Origin: Chitinophagaceae bacterium
Lineage (GTDB): Bacteria; Bacteroidota; Bacteroidia; Chitinophagales; Chitinophagaceae
NCBI GenBank assembly: GCA_004299085.1
Contig: SCQV01000164.1
Coordinates: forward strand, 1-39,543
Direction: 5' to 3'
DNA: 39,543 bases
This document shows positions 12,652-21,800 of this stretch, piece by piece (within the stretch, counting starts at the first letter, position 1; every line of letters starts with the position of its first letter). Position numbers and translations under genes: made by a program. The notes beneath the pieces were generated by a model that searched no databases, was not told where the DNA came from, and was given only the letters and a program-made list of their open reading frames with translations.

Positions 12652-15330
12652 TCAAGATAGTTCCTGTCCTTCCAGTATTTTCAGCTCGGGATTAACCTTA
12701 TACCATCCCCTCCCTGTACGCTTAAACAGTTTTTTGTTATACACAAAATCCCGGTCTATCTCATTATTAGCCAAGATTGAATTTATATATTGTCGTTTAC
12801 GACGATATTCAGGCAATACCCCTTCCGGCAAAAGATCAATGATTTGTATAAAGTTTTCCATGCTAAAATCTTTCTGCCCTGCAATCCTTTCCTTCTGTAT
12901 AGCCACCATATATTGCAACAGGAAACTACCCATAGATTGGTTATTCAGCTTGATTATTCTATCTTCTATCTGCAGGCGAATAGCAGGTTGCTTTACTCTG
13001 TCATATAACTTTTTAAATCCACCGGCATCCATTGCCTGCTGGACTTTTTTCATCTCGTGCAGATAGTAGCTTCTTAAAAGAATCTGAGCTGCATTCATCT
13101 CGTCAGAAGACGATAGCTTCATATTGGCGCCTCTGTTTATAAAATAGAAAACAACTTCCGGATTGCCGTAATGTAAGCCGAGCATGAGACCGGTCATCCC
13201 GTTTTCATTGCTACGAAAATCCGGGCCGAACTTTTTAACAATAAGTCCTATTTCCCCCGTGCGGTTTAGCCTGCAGCTTTTGGCGAATTCTTTCCGGTCT
13301 TTATTTACGGCAGACATATAAACCATAGCACGTTTAAAATTCAGCGCAGCCAGCTTTTCTATTACCTCAATATAATGATGTGCTTCGGAATAAGCGAATA
13401 GTTGTTTCCGTTCGCGTTTCACTTCCTGTTCTGTTTTGGAGGGATCTAATGCCACCAGTTTTAAAGTCTCCAGGTCCTCCAGTGAAATATGCTGTATGCC
13501 CAACAGGCGGTCACGAATTTCCTGCGCCTGCTCATGTTTTCCCTGCAATTCCAACCTTCTCGCCTCTGCCAGCCAGTCTTCCGTGTTGGATTTCTGTGTT
13601 TCTATTTGTATTTGTTCGCTGCCCGTGCGTAATTTTAAAAGACTGAACAAACGATGACTGTGTTCTTTTTCAATCAGGTAAAGATTTTTGACTGCCCTTG
13701 TAAAAGCCACATACAGAGAATTGATAAAGAACTTATATACTTCCAAGTCCTTATCTTCTTTATTGGAAGCACGCATATAACGCAATTCCTTTTCAAAAAC
13801 GCTTTCATCTACACCGCGGGTTATTTCCGTAAACTCTTTCTGATAAGCAGAAACAAAATTGTAGAGAATAATATTTTCATATTCAAGCCCTTTAGCTTCC
13901 TGTATGGAAAATATCAGCGGTGTTTTGAAGAATTTCTTAGCTTCCTGCTTGTCCTGGTTATTCATCACCAATACAGCAAACCGGGTGGACTGTTGTGTCT
14001 TGTCATTCAATTCCTTCTTCGGCTTGTCTTTATCAGCAAGCAAATTCACCTCGCCTTTTAACGGAGATTTGGTATCCACAAGATAAGTACTTTCTTTATC
14101 CACAGAACCAAATCTTGCATTTTTTATTAGTAGTAATTTATTGGATAAATCCGTTACCCATTGGGAATTGCGATAATTGGTGGTCAGGATACGATAAATA
14201 TTGTAATCCGCCTGCTTGTCTTTATAAAAGAGTGATTTTATTTTTGACCAGGAAAAAAAGTTTGGATGAACAATTTGATTTGCATCTCCGCTAAGCAAAA
14301 AATTACCCGGGATTTTTAATGATGATAACACCAGCTTAAGCTGAATGTTGGTCATATCCTGCACTTCATCTATAACCACATAATCATAAAACTGCTTTAC
14401 TTTGGGTAAATATTGATAAGACAGGATATTGGTATCGTAGTATCCGTCCTGTTGCAGAAAAGACAGATATTTTTCAAAAATATGATAGACTTCTTCCCGT
14501 TGTTCCCGTGCGAAAATAGATTGTTTAATTCCCAGGCTTAGATATTCTTCTTTACCCAGATAAGCATCGTGCACAACGGAACCTGTGAGCACGCCTTTCA
14601 TTTCTTCAAAAAGGCGATATGGCTCTTTGATCTTTGTATTAGGAAAATGGCGAAAATACCATTGTTCAAAAGGCTTAAAAGTCAGCTCTTTCCCTTCGGG
14701 CTTTCCAAGACTTTCAATATACTCCCGGAAAGAAAGGAAATCCATTTCCTGATGCGGGTTATCGTAATGGTATTTAAAATAAATATTCTGTGCATTTTCT
14801 ATCAGGTAAGGCGATAAAGAAACATAAGCAATATTTCCGGAAAGCGTTTTTAGTTTTTCCAGTGATAAGGCCGTTTTTCCGCTTCCGGCAGAACCGATAA
14901 TAATTAATGGAAGTGGAAGATGATAGATTGCTGATTGTGCCTCGTCAAAAGAAATAAACTTGTCGAGCAGGTGTAGCCGGTTTTGTTTGGAGTTGCAATA
15001 AACTAATGGTTGCTTATCCTCAATTTCCTTTTCGGAAGTAATGGGAAGGAATTTATTCTCATCCACATTTGTTCCACGAAGAAATTTTGATTTATCGTAG
15101 GCGTGATTCAGGATCACTTCCAATAACAACAGATATGTCTTATTATCATACTCTGCGAATTTGAACAGGAGTCTGTTAGTATCATCCAACTTAGCCCGGT
15201 AATAAGGTGTGTTTTGAATCTTTTTTACATCTGCTGATTTAAAATCAAGTTCAACCAGTGCTTTTTCTACCTTTTTAAATTGCTTCTCAACCGGTTTAAA
15301 ATCCAGTTCATTGTAATATAATAATTCCAT
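12652..15330 (-). CDS. RelE-like / SF1 (UvrD-like) helicase / ankyrin fusion protein
   Basis: This 892-residue protein has three parts. Residues 1-87 resemble a RelE/ParE toxin fold: a helical hairpin, then NTPYYRAKLDDTNRLLFKF, KTYLLLLEVILNHAYDK and FLRG. Residues about 125-560 are a superfamily 1 helicase core: Walker A GSAGSGKT (146-153), DEVQD (321-325) preceded by YVVI, motif III LLSGDANQ (345-352), NYRN (385-388), motif V AKGLEYENIIL (479-489) and motif VI VAFTRA (541-546). Residues about 575-890 contain helical sequence and at least one ankyrin-like repeat (NENGMTGLMLGLHYGNPEVV, about 708-727, then INRGANMKLS). The helicase is of the UvrD/PcrA group. Substrate and role are unknown; DNA repair, RNA surveillance and phage defence are all possible. 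It is monocistronic. Confidence 0.85.
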   Translation of the reverse strand: MELLYYNELDFKPVEKQFKKVEKALVELDFKSADVKKIQNTPYYRAKLDDTNRLLFKFAEYDNKTYLLLLEVILNHAYDKSKFLRGTNVDENKFLPITSEKEIEDKQPLVYCNSKQNRLHLLDKFISFDEAQSAIYHLPLPLIIIGSAGSGKTALSLEKLKTLSGNIAYVSLSPYLIENAQNIYFKYHYDNPHQEMDFLSFREYIESLGKPEGKELTFKPFEQWYFRHFPNTKIKEPYRLFEEMKGVLTGSVVHDAYLGKEEYLSLGIKQSIFAREQREEVYHIFEKYLSFLQQDGYYDTNILSYQYLPKVKQFYDYVVIDEVQDMTNIQLKLVLSSLKIPGNFLLSGDANQIVHPNFFSWSKIKSLFYKDKQADYNIYRILTTNYRNSQWVTDLSNKLLLIKNARFGSVDKESTYLVDTKSPLKGEVNLLADKDKPKKELNDKTQQSTRFAVLVMNNQDKQEAKKFFKTPLIFSIQEAKGLEYENIILYNFVSAYQKEFTEITRGVDESVFEKELRYMRASNKEDKDLEVYKFFINSLYVAFTRAVKNLYLIEKEHSHRLFSLLKLRTGSEQIQIETQKSNTEDWLAEARRLELQGKHEQAQEIRDRLLGIQHISLEDLETLKLVALDPSKTEQEVKRERKQLFAYSEAHHYIEVIEKLAALNFKRAMVYMSAVNKDRKEFAKSCRLNRTGEIGLIVKKFGPDFRSNENGMTGLMLGLHYGNPEVVFYFINRGANMKLSSSDEMNAAQILLRSYYLHEMKKVQQAMDAGGFKKLYDRVKQPAIRLQIEDRIIKLNNQSMGSFLLQYMVAIQKERIAGQKDFSMENFIQIIDLLPEGVLPEYRRKRQYINSILANNEIDRDFVYNKKLFKRTGRGWYKVNPELKILEGQELS

Positions 15331-15833
15331 TTTAGGGTTATTTTCCTCAAATTCTCTTATGGAGTTCGGGCGGCTAAATTACCGGAAATTGTCTAAAATG
15401 TTACCATAAAAAAATTTACCTCCTGCCAGCCGTAAAGTAATTGAACAATCAGCTTAAGAAATCATGGAATCCTATGATGACCTCTCCTTTATTTTTTTAA
15501 AGTGTATAATATACATCCTTTTATTTTGGAAAATCGTTAAATACAAACAGTCTTAGTTAAAAATTTATCTTTATTTGAATTAATAATTAACAAAATTATT
15601 ATTTAAAAAATTTCGGATGTATTTAAATTCGATTACTTTTATGCGAACTTCTATATACATATAGTGATGTTATATCTTGTTTTTAATGATCAACGTACTC
15701 ATTATTATTTCCTGATGAGCACACTCGCCATGGATTCTGCCAAAGCATAATTTATTTTACCTTCTCTTGTTTTATTTTCAAACGAAATGGTTTGAAAAGT
15801 GTTTCAATTTAATAAACATTAAAAACTGATACC
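15331..15833. other. 500-bp AT-rich divergent intergenic region
   Basis: Lies between the divergent helicase and hppD starts and must contain both promoters. The segment 15480-15660 is strongly AT-rich. I see no gene and no exact TAnnTTTG close to either start. A TATATCTTG-like sequence near 15672 and TTACCTTCT near 15757 are weak candidates on the hppD side. Confidence 0.6.
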
Positions 15834-16958
15834 ATGGAAACAATGACTGCAACGAAAAAGAATATAACGAAGGATTTTCTTCCGATCAACGGTACAGATT
15901 ATATCGAATTTTATGTTGGAAATTCCAGACAGGCAGCACATTATTACCAGTCTGCTTTCGGTTTTCAACCGTTAGCTTATGCAGGCCCTGAAACGGGCGT
16001 TCGGGATCGGGCATCTTATGTACTTCGGCAGAATAAAATAAGATTTGTACTCACTTCGCCTTTACAGCCTGAAGGAAATATTTCCGCACATATTTTAAAA
16101 CACGGTGATGGAGTAAAAGTGCTGGCTTTATGGGTGGACGATGCAGAAAAAGCTTTTGATGAAACTGTCAAACGCGGAGCAAAGCCGTATTTAAAACCTC
16201 AGTCAGAAAAAGACGATTTTGGAGAAGTAAAGCGGAGTGGCATTTGCCTCTATGGTGATACCGTGCACATCTTTGTAGAAAGAAAAAATTATGATGGTAT
16301 ATTTCTCCCTGGTTACAAAACGTGGACTCCTCATTTCAAAACTAAGAATACAGGGTTATTGCATGTGGATCATTGTGTGGCTAATGTAGGCTGGAATGAA
16401 ATGAATCAATGGGTCAATTTTTATGAAGAGGTGATGGGCTTTCGCAATCTGATTTCCTTTGATGATAAAACCATTACAACAGAATATTCCGCATTGATGA
16501 GCAAAGTGATGAGCAATGGCAATGGAAGGATTAAATTCCCCATCAATGAACCTGCTGAAGGGAAAAAGAAATCACAAATAGAAGAATACCTGGATTATTA
16601 CCGCAGCCAGGGTATTCAGCATGTGGCGATGGCAACTAACAATATAATTGAAACAGTAACCAATTTGCAGGACAGAGGAGTCGAATTTCTGAAAGTCCCC
16701 GCCACTTATTACGATCATGTACTGGAGAGAGTTGGAAAGATAGAGGAAGATTTGGCACCTTTAAGAAAACTTGGAATATTAATTGACAGGGATGATGAAG
16801 GCTATCTTCTGCAGATATTTACCAAACCTGTCCAAGTTCGACCTACACTCTTCTTTGAAATTATTGAAAGGAAAGGCGCTCAGTCTTTCGGTGCAGGAAA
16901 TTTTAAAGCGCTGTTTGAAGCTATTGAACGCGAACAGGCTTTACGCGGAAATCTTTAA
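15834..16958 (+). CDS. hppD: 4-hydroxyphenylpyruvate dioxygenase
   Basis: The 374-residue non-haem Fe(II) enzyme converts 4-hydroxyphenylpyruvate to homogentisate in tyrosine catabolism. Both vicinal-oxygen-chelate domains are present. The iron ligands are intact: His180 in HVDHCVANV, His263 in GIQHVAMATNN, and Glu342 in LFFEIIERKG. The C-terminal signature GAGNFKALFEAIEREQALRG closes the active site. Length is normal. METMTATKK and MTATKK are both possible starts (15834 or 15843). The next pathway genes (homogentisate dioxygenase and fumarylacetoacetase) are not in the window, so it stands alone. A terminator follows within 32 bases. Confidence 0.97.
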   Translation: METMTATKKNITKDFLPINGTDYIEFYVGNSRQAAHYYQSAFGFQPLAYAGPETGVRDRASYVLRQNKIRFVLTSPLQPEGNISAHILKHGDGVKVLALWVDDAEKAFDETVKRGAKPYLKPQSEKDDFGEVKRSGICLYGDTVHIFVERKNYDGIFLPGYKTWTPHFKTKNTGLLHVDHCVANVGWNEMNQWVNFYEEVMGFRNLISFDDKTITTEYSALMSKVMSNGNGRIKFPINEPAEGKKKSQIEEYLDYYRSQGIQHVAMATNNIIETVTNLQDRGVEFLKVPATYYDHVLERVGKIEEDLAPLRKLGILIDRDDEGYLLQIFTKPVQVRPTLFFEIIERKGAQSFGAGNFKALFEAIEREQALRGNL

Positions 16959-16987
16959 AGGGGTCCTTTTCACCAAAACCGACAGCA

Positions 16988-17022
16988 AGCGCTCTGAATT
17001 CTTCAGGGCGTTTTGTTTTTTT
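16988..17022 (+). terminator. Terminator of hppD, overlapping the 3' end of queG
   Basis: Stem CGCTCTGAA / TTCAGGGCG (one G-T pair) with loop TTC at 16990-17010 is followed by TTTTGTTTTTTTG. The T-run and half of the stem also encode the last residues of convergent queG. Confidence 0.85.
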
Positions 17023-17962
17023 GTTGTAGAAACTTCAAATTTCTTCTGATTCCCTCATACTTACTTCGTTTAATGGGTGAATGTTGAAATATCTCTTTAA
17101 ACTTTTCCTCTGTTAATGCTTCCCAATTGCCCGTAGTAAAGTTTAATATTTCAGGTATTGGCTTAAAAGCTTCTTCCCGCCTGGCTACAGCAAAACGATT
17201 CCATGGGCATACATCCTGACAGATATCACATCCAAACATCCAATCCTGAAATTTCCCCTTCATTTCATCAGGGATTAATTGTTCCTTCAATTCAATAGTA
17301 AAATAAGAAATACACCTGCTGCCGTCAATCACTTTGTTTTCCTGAATGGCATCTGTCGGGCAGGCATCTATGCATCGTCTGCAGCTTCCGCAATAATCTT
17401 TGGCAAAAGGATCATCACAATCCAAAACTAAGTCTGTAATTAAAGTAGCTATAAAATAAAAAGATCCGTGCTGTTTGGTGATGAGATTCCCGTTTTTGCC
17501 AATCCAGCCTAATCCGCTCCGTTGTGCCCAGCTTCGCTCCAATACGGGCGCCGAATCCACAAAGCCGCGTCCCTGCACTTCACCAATATTTTCTCTGATA
17601 AACTGCAGAAAAAGCTTTAATTTTTTTCGGATTACATGATGATAATCATTCCCATAAGCATATTTAGAAATTTTTGGAGCATCATGCGATTGACGTTCTT
17701 CAGGGAAATAATTCATCAATAATGTAATCACTGACCTGGCACCGGGAACTAATTTCGTAGGATCAGTCCGCAGGTCAAAATAATTCTCCATATACTGCAT
17801 CGTTCCCTGCATGCCTTTATTCAGCCATTGTTCTAATCGCCGGGCATCATCATCTAATCGAATCGCTTTTGCAATTCCGCAATAATCAAAACCCAGGCGG
17901 GCAGATTCTGATTTAATTAGGGCAGTATGTGAAGTGGTATTCAAGATAAAAGGCACGAACAA
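17003..17962 (-). CDS. queG: Epoxyqueuosine reductase QueG
   Basis: The enzyme reduces epoxyqueuosine to queuosine in tRNA, using cobalamin and two [4Fe-4S] clusters. Visible features are [11 protein letters not shown] (23-33), the acid [20 protein letters not shown] (Asp136), and two ferredoxin-type motifs: [12 protein letters not shown] (Cys191/194/197/201) and [12 protein letters not shown] (Cys245/248/252), with Cys217 between. It ends soon after RRNLKFLQQ, like shorter family members that lack the C-terminal repeat domain. The frame has no ATG before residue 51, which is too late. Start candidates are TTG 17962, GTG 17956 or TTG 17944; I give the longest. It lies downstream of msrA (33-bp gap), probably in the same transcript. 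Confidence 0.93.
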   Translation of the reverse strand: MFVPFILNTTSHTALIKSESARLGFDYCGIAKAIRLDDDARRLEQWLNKGMQGTMQYMENYFDLRTDPTKLVPGARSVITLLMNYFPEERQSHDAPKISKYAYGNDYHHVIRKKLKLFLQFIRENIGEVQGRGFVDSAPVLERSWAQRSGLGWIGKNGNLITKQHGSFYFIATLITDLVLDCDDPFAKDYCGSCRRCIDACPTDAIQENKVIDGSRCISYFTIELKEQLIPDEMKGKFQDWMFGCDICQDVCPWNRFAVARREEAFKPIPEILNFTTGNWEALTEEKFKEIFQHSPIKRSKYEGIRRNLKFLQQKNKTP

Positions 17963-17995
17963 TCAAATCATTGAACATTGAAACAATCTTTAGTA

Positions 17996-18664
17996 TTAAT
18001 TCTTCTTCAACTCATCCTTAAACACTTTTCTGAATTTTGCCAATTTCGGCCTGATCACAATCTGGCAATAAGGCTGATTAGGATTATTCTCGTAATAATC
18101 CTGATGATAATTTTCTGCTACATAAAAGTTATCATAAGGCTCTATGGCGGTTACAATAGGTCTGTCATAAGCACCTTCCGCATTGAGTTTTTGCTTATAC
18201 ATTTCCGCTTTTTCTTTTTGCATTTCATTATGATAAAAAACCACAGAACGGTATTGGGTTCCAATATCATTGCCCTGCCTGTTCAATGTGGTTGGATCAT
18301 GGCTTTCCCAAAATGCTTCCAGCAACATATCATAGCTTATTTCTTTCGGATCATAAATAATATTGCAGGTTTCTGCATAGCCGGTAGTTCCGGTGCATAC
18401 TGCTTCATAAGTCGGATTAGGAGTAAAGCCTCCCGAATAGCCAGAGATCACTTTTTTAACTCCTTTTAATTGCTGAAAAAAGGATTCTGTACACCAGAAA
18501 CATCCTTCAGCAAAGGTGGCGGTGTCTAAACTCCCATCACCTTCCTTGATCGTGTTGGCAACAATTTGATTACTGTTTTCTTTCATAACTCTTTTTTTCT
18601 TTTGAGCGCAGGAGGCAAAGGTAACGAACGCTAAACTTCCCAATAAAAAATATCTGGCTAACAT
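17996..18664 (-). CDS. msrA: Peptide methionine (S)-S-oxide reductase MsrA, lipoprotein form
   Basis: A 222-residue protein with a lipoprotein signal (MLARYFLLGSLAFVTFASC, lipobox cysteine 19), then a short linker and the MsrA domain. The catalytic motif GCFWC (54-58, nucleophile Cys55) is followed by SGYSGGFTPNPTYEAVCTGTTGYAE and ending motifs NFYVAENYHQDYYE. It repairs S-methionine sulfoxide in proteins. The lipid anchor places it in the periplasm rather than the cytosol. No resolving cysteine is obvious at the C-terminus. A variant -7 box (TAACTTTA, 18681-18688) lies 16 bases upstream. Confidence 0.95.
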   Translation of the reverse strand: MLARYFLLGSLAFVTFASCAQKKKRVMKENSNQIVANTIKEGDGSLDTATFAEGCFWCTESFFQQLKGVKKVISGYSGGFTPNPTYEAVCTGTTGYAETCNIIYDPKEISYDMLLEAFWESHDPTTLNRQGNDIGTQYRSVVFYHNEMQKEKAEMYKQKLNAEGAYDRPIVTAIEPYDNFYVAENYHQDYYENNPNQPYCQIVIRPKLAKFRKVFKDELKKN

Positions 18665-18680
18665 AGTAAATATGTTTTCC

Positions 18681-18688
18681 TAAAGTTA
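18681..18688 (-). promoter_or_regulatory. Variant -7 box (TAACTTTA) of msrA
   Basis: The minus strand reads TAACTTTAGG, 16 bases before the msrA ATG. It is the same variant as at 2775-2782. Confidence 0.4.
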
Positions 18689-18778
18689 CGAAAGATTTTG
18701 GGGAAGGGTTTGGAGTCAGCGTACGACTTTAACAAATCGTTATGAATACTTAAACTGTTTTGAACCGGTTGTGAAAAC

Positions 18779-19351
18779 TTATCCCCTGATAATATGAATA
18801 GTTTCGTCAGGATTGATTTTGATAATTCGGGAAGGTGCAGCTTCTGTTTCATCATCCTGCCGGTAGTCCACGACATAATCCACCCATTGAATGATTTCCA
18901 CTGAAATACCCTTAAAATTCTTCGGAGAAGGGTGTCCACTGATGTTAGCAGACGTGGATACAATAGGTTTTCCAAGGCGCTTGATCAATGTTTTGCAAAA
19001 GGAATCTTTGGTGATCCTGATAGCAATACTACCATCCGGACCAATTAAATTATCAGGTAATCCGATCGCATTCTCATAAATGACGGTAGTGGGACGATCC
19101 GAGTTCCTAATGAAATCAGACACGTCAGGGTCAGGATTAGCTGTATATTTTAGGATATCCTTTTCCTCAGCCACGAGTATAATCATGCTTTTGATATCAT
19201 CCCGTTGCTTTAATTTGAAAATCCGCGAAATAGCTTTTTCATCGGTCGCATCGCAACCAATTCCCCATACAGTATCTGTGGGATATAGAATAATACCACC
19301 GGTTCTTAATATATTTAAGGCCTGTTCTACAGAATAATGAAGTAAATCCAT
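18779..19351 (-). CDS. tsaC: L-threonylcarbamoyladenylate synthase TsaC/Sua5
   Basis: This 190-residue YrdC-domain enzyme makes threonylcarbamoyl-AMP from threonine, bicarbonate and ATP, the donor for t6A37 in tRNA. The YrdC signatures are GGIILYPTDTVWGIGCDATD (18-37), IFKLKQRDD (43-51), GPDGSIAIRI and the end motif KPIVSTSANISGHPSP. The separate Sua5 C-terminal domain is absent, so it is the short TsaC type. TACATTTA followed by CGGT precedes the ATG, a nearly leaderless arrangement. The partner TsaD is at 3406-4419. msrA and queG follow in the same direction (114- and 33-bp gaps). Confidence 0.95.
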   Translation of the reverse strand: MDLLHYSVEQALNILRTGGIILYPTDTVWGIGCDATDEKAISRIFKLKQRDDIKSMIILVAEEKDILKYTANPDPDVSDFIRNSDRPTTVIYENAIGLPDNLIGPDGSIAIRITKDSFCKTLIKRLGKPIVSTSANISGHPSPKNFKGISVEIIQWVDYVVDYRQDDETEAAPSRIIKINPDETIHIIRG

Positions 19352-19738
19352 ACCGTAAATGTACGATGAACCGGAAAGATTCTCAACGATAATTTCACCG
19401 TTTTATTCCTCCTCATAGACATCGCGTAAATTCTTATCAGGAGCAATATTCAAGAAATAGGTTTGTTAAAAGTAGATATTGAAGCCGCAGAAAAATTACT
19501 CGCCGGGCAATTCAATAATATTAACATAGTTCGCCGCTCTACCATTACCTGCCATGATTCCCCGGAAAGAAAATTTAATAATGGAACTTATATCACCATA
19601 AAAATCATTCAAGGATCTCTGATCAAAAATGATTTTAAAACTTATTCACGAAATACCGACACTGATTATAAAGAGGGTTGGGTATATGGAACCAACAAAA
19701 AATTCGGGAATTAACCCGGATATCCCCGGCCGTTTATC
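19352..19738. other. 387-bp intergenic region with a doubtful small frame
   Basis: A plus-strand frame is open from about 19430 to 19714. It has only a TTG start (19463) and would give 83 residues (begins LLKVDIEAAEKLLAGQFNNI). I do not recognise it. TAGGTTTG at 19458-19465 fits the -7 box, but no ATG follows. It may be a decayed gene. Nothing else is evident. Confidence 0.4.
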
Positions 19739-21790
19739 TTATTTTATCACTGAATCATTTTTATTGTTAAAGATTAAATACCAGGTACTCTGATAGAATC
19801 CATTAGTAAGCGCATTCAAATATCTTGCTGTATCAGGATATAAATTTGCTACATTTTTTAGTGGGTTTTTAGAAAGATCATATAAGCTCGAATCCTTATG
19901 ATCTACACTAATTTCATACAAAAACCGAGATCCAATCATCCCATAATAGACTTTCGAATTCTTTATAAAAAATAGAAAGTTATACGTTTGTTTCCTGGTC
20001 GAATCGAACAGATTAACCCCCAAAGTATAATTTTTGAATGGCATTCCAATGTAATGTGCGAAGGTGGGGAAAAGGTCTAAAAGGCTCGCAGGCTTCGTAA
20101 TACGGGCCGGTTTAAAATAATATGGGCTGTATATAAAAGCAGTTACATGTAATTGCCCTGTCCCCATTTCATACTCCGGTATAGGCATAAAATGGTATGG
20201 ATTTAAAATGGCATTATGGTCGCCAAAGAACACAAAAATAGTATTATCAAGATAGCCTGATTCTTTGGCTAATTTAATCAGTTGTCCCACATTATAATCT
20301 TCATATCGTAAGGCATTCAACTCACCCAAAGAAGAAAATCCGGATGAATCAAATTTGCTTTTACTGATGTCTGCTTTCGTCAATAGCTTAAAATCACCTG
20401 CACCTGGCGTGGTGGAAAAGGGTTCATGATTATCCGCTAATTGGAGAAACGCAACAAATGGCTTATGATTGCGCCACGTAGCATCAAAGACCTTATTGGC
20501 CTCGTGTACCAAATCATAATCAGAAATACCCCATACATCTAATCTTTTATCTGAAAAATCTTTTTCTTCGAACAGGCGTACACCTCTAATATTTGTAGTA
20601 AATAATGCGCGAATATTTTCCCAATTCATATTTCCACCTAAGAAATAATATTTTTCATACCCGTTAAATTCATTCATGATAACCCGTTGATTAATCATAC
20701 TGGAATGGCTGGCAGCAGGCCGGTCCAATGTGATATCTGGCAATCCGGTAATAAGAGCATATACTGTTTTTGCAGTACTATGTGCCGGCACGTAAAAATT
20801 TTCGAAAAGAACACCACTATCGGCTAGCCTCTGCATATTGGGTGTTGGGTGCATCGGATTATTAAACATACTACTGACTGCAGCGCCTGTTGATTCAAGC
20901 ATCACAAAGACAATATTTGGTTTAGGCCTGGAAGTATCGCCCTCATAAGTACGCACAAAATTCAGATTTGCAGAATCGGGATGGGTAATATGAAGATACT
21001 TTGCGACATAAGGATAATATTTCCTGGTCAGGGCAGGATGATAGGTATCGCCGCCAAACTTTAGCTTATTATAAAAATTTAATACCGGGTTTAATCCGAG
21101 GCTGCTGATTCCATTATCCTGTGTAAAAAGCGCCTGGCCCCATTGTAAAGGATAATAATCAAAATTCCCATATATACCATAAGCCATCAGGAGGATTATT
21201 ATGGTAACATATATACCAAAATATCGTTTTCTATTTCCCGTAACATGATGTCTTTCTGTATTATTATTCTTTTGATAAAAATGAAGATATAATCTTTTAT
21301 GTAAGAAGTATAAAATAAACATAAGGATAATCACTCCTATCAAACCTCTCACTATCGGATAGCTTTCCCAAACCATTCCCAAATTTGTACCCGCATCCCG
21401 CCAGTTTACAAAATTTAGAATAGTAAGGTTTATTCTTTGCCCCATGTAAGCATAAAACCCCAGGTCCACTACATAAATAACCAATAACACGAGATAAACA
21501 ATAAAGAAATAAGTCATGAATATCCTGTGAAAGATACGTTTTGAAAATATTCGCTTTTGGAAAAAAAGTATGACTAAAAGAATAGGGATAGAAATTATCA
21601 GCGCAAGGCGCATATCAAACTTTATTCCTAAATGCCAGGCTTTCAAAATATCATGCAGATGATGATCATTGGTTTTAAAGAAAAATACATAAAAAATTAC
21701 CCGGAAAAGCAGCAGGAATAAATAGACAATCAATAAATTTCCCACCAGATATTTAATTTCATCCGGAATCTTGTGAAAGAGCTTTTTCAT
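19739..21790 (-). CDS. LtaS-like sulfatase-fold membrane transferase
   Basis: The 683-residue protein has about five N-terminal membrane helices (near 14-37, 60-77, 91-113, 146-164, 189-206). An extracytoplasmic alkaline-phosphatase/sulfatase-fold domain follows from about residue 285. Conserved positions resemble the lipoteichoic acid synthase family: PNIVFVMLES (metal ligand Glu299), the nucleophile loop HSTAKTVYAL (Thr342 likely), GGNMNW and FFGDHN (Asp524, His525). In Gram-positives LtaS polymerises glycerol phosphate. In Gram-negatives relatives transfer phosphoglycerol or phosphoethanolamine to glycans or lipid A. Lying 10 bp after two glycosyltransferase genes, it probably decorates the glycan they build. 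The exact donor is unknown. Confidence 0.85.
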   Translation of the reverse strand: MKKLFHKIPDEIKYLVGNLLIVYLFLLLFRVIFYVFFFKTNDHHLHDILKAWHLGIKFDMRLALIISIPILLVILFFQKRIFSKRIFHRIFMTYFFIVYLVLLVIYVVDLGFYAYMGQRINLTILNFVNWRDAGTNLGMVWESYPIVRGLIGVIILMFILYFLHKRLYLHFYQKNNNTERHHVTGNRKRYFGIYVTIIILLMAYGIYGNFDYYPLQWGQALFTQDNGISSLGLNPVLNFYNKLKFGGDTYHPALTRKYYPYVAKYLHITHPDSANLNFVRTYEGDTSRPKPNIVFVMLESTGAAVSSMFNNPMHPTPNMQRLADSGVLFENFYVPAHSTAKTVYALITGLPDITLDRPAASHSSMINQRVIMNEFNGYEKYYFLGGNMNWENIRALFTTNIRGVRLFEEKDFSDKRLDVWGISDYDLVHEANKVFDATWRNHKPFVAFLQLADNHEPFSTTPGAGDFKLLTKADISKSKFDSSGFSSLGELNALRYEDYNVGQLIKLAKESGYLDNTIFVFFGDHNAILNPYHFMPIPEYEMGTGQLHVTAFIYSPYYFKPARITKPASLLDLFPTFAHYIGMPFKNYTLGVNLFDSTRKQTYNFLFFIKNSKVYYGMIGSRFLYEISVDHKDSSLYDLSKNPLKNVANLYPDTARYLNALTNGFYQSTWYLIFNNKNDSVIK

Positions 21791-21800
21791 ACCTGTATTC

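Noticed and set aside
12652-14817. Several plus-strand frames of 60-155 codons opposite the helicase gene
   Set aside because: They are antisense to a long gene with intact helicase motifs and show no protein-like patterns of their own.
19463-19714. 83-codon plus-strand frame in the tsaC/LtaS-like gap
   Set aside because: It has only a TTG start and no recognisable domain. I mention it in the gap entry as a possible decayed gene but do not call a CDS.
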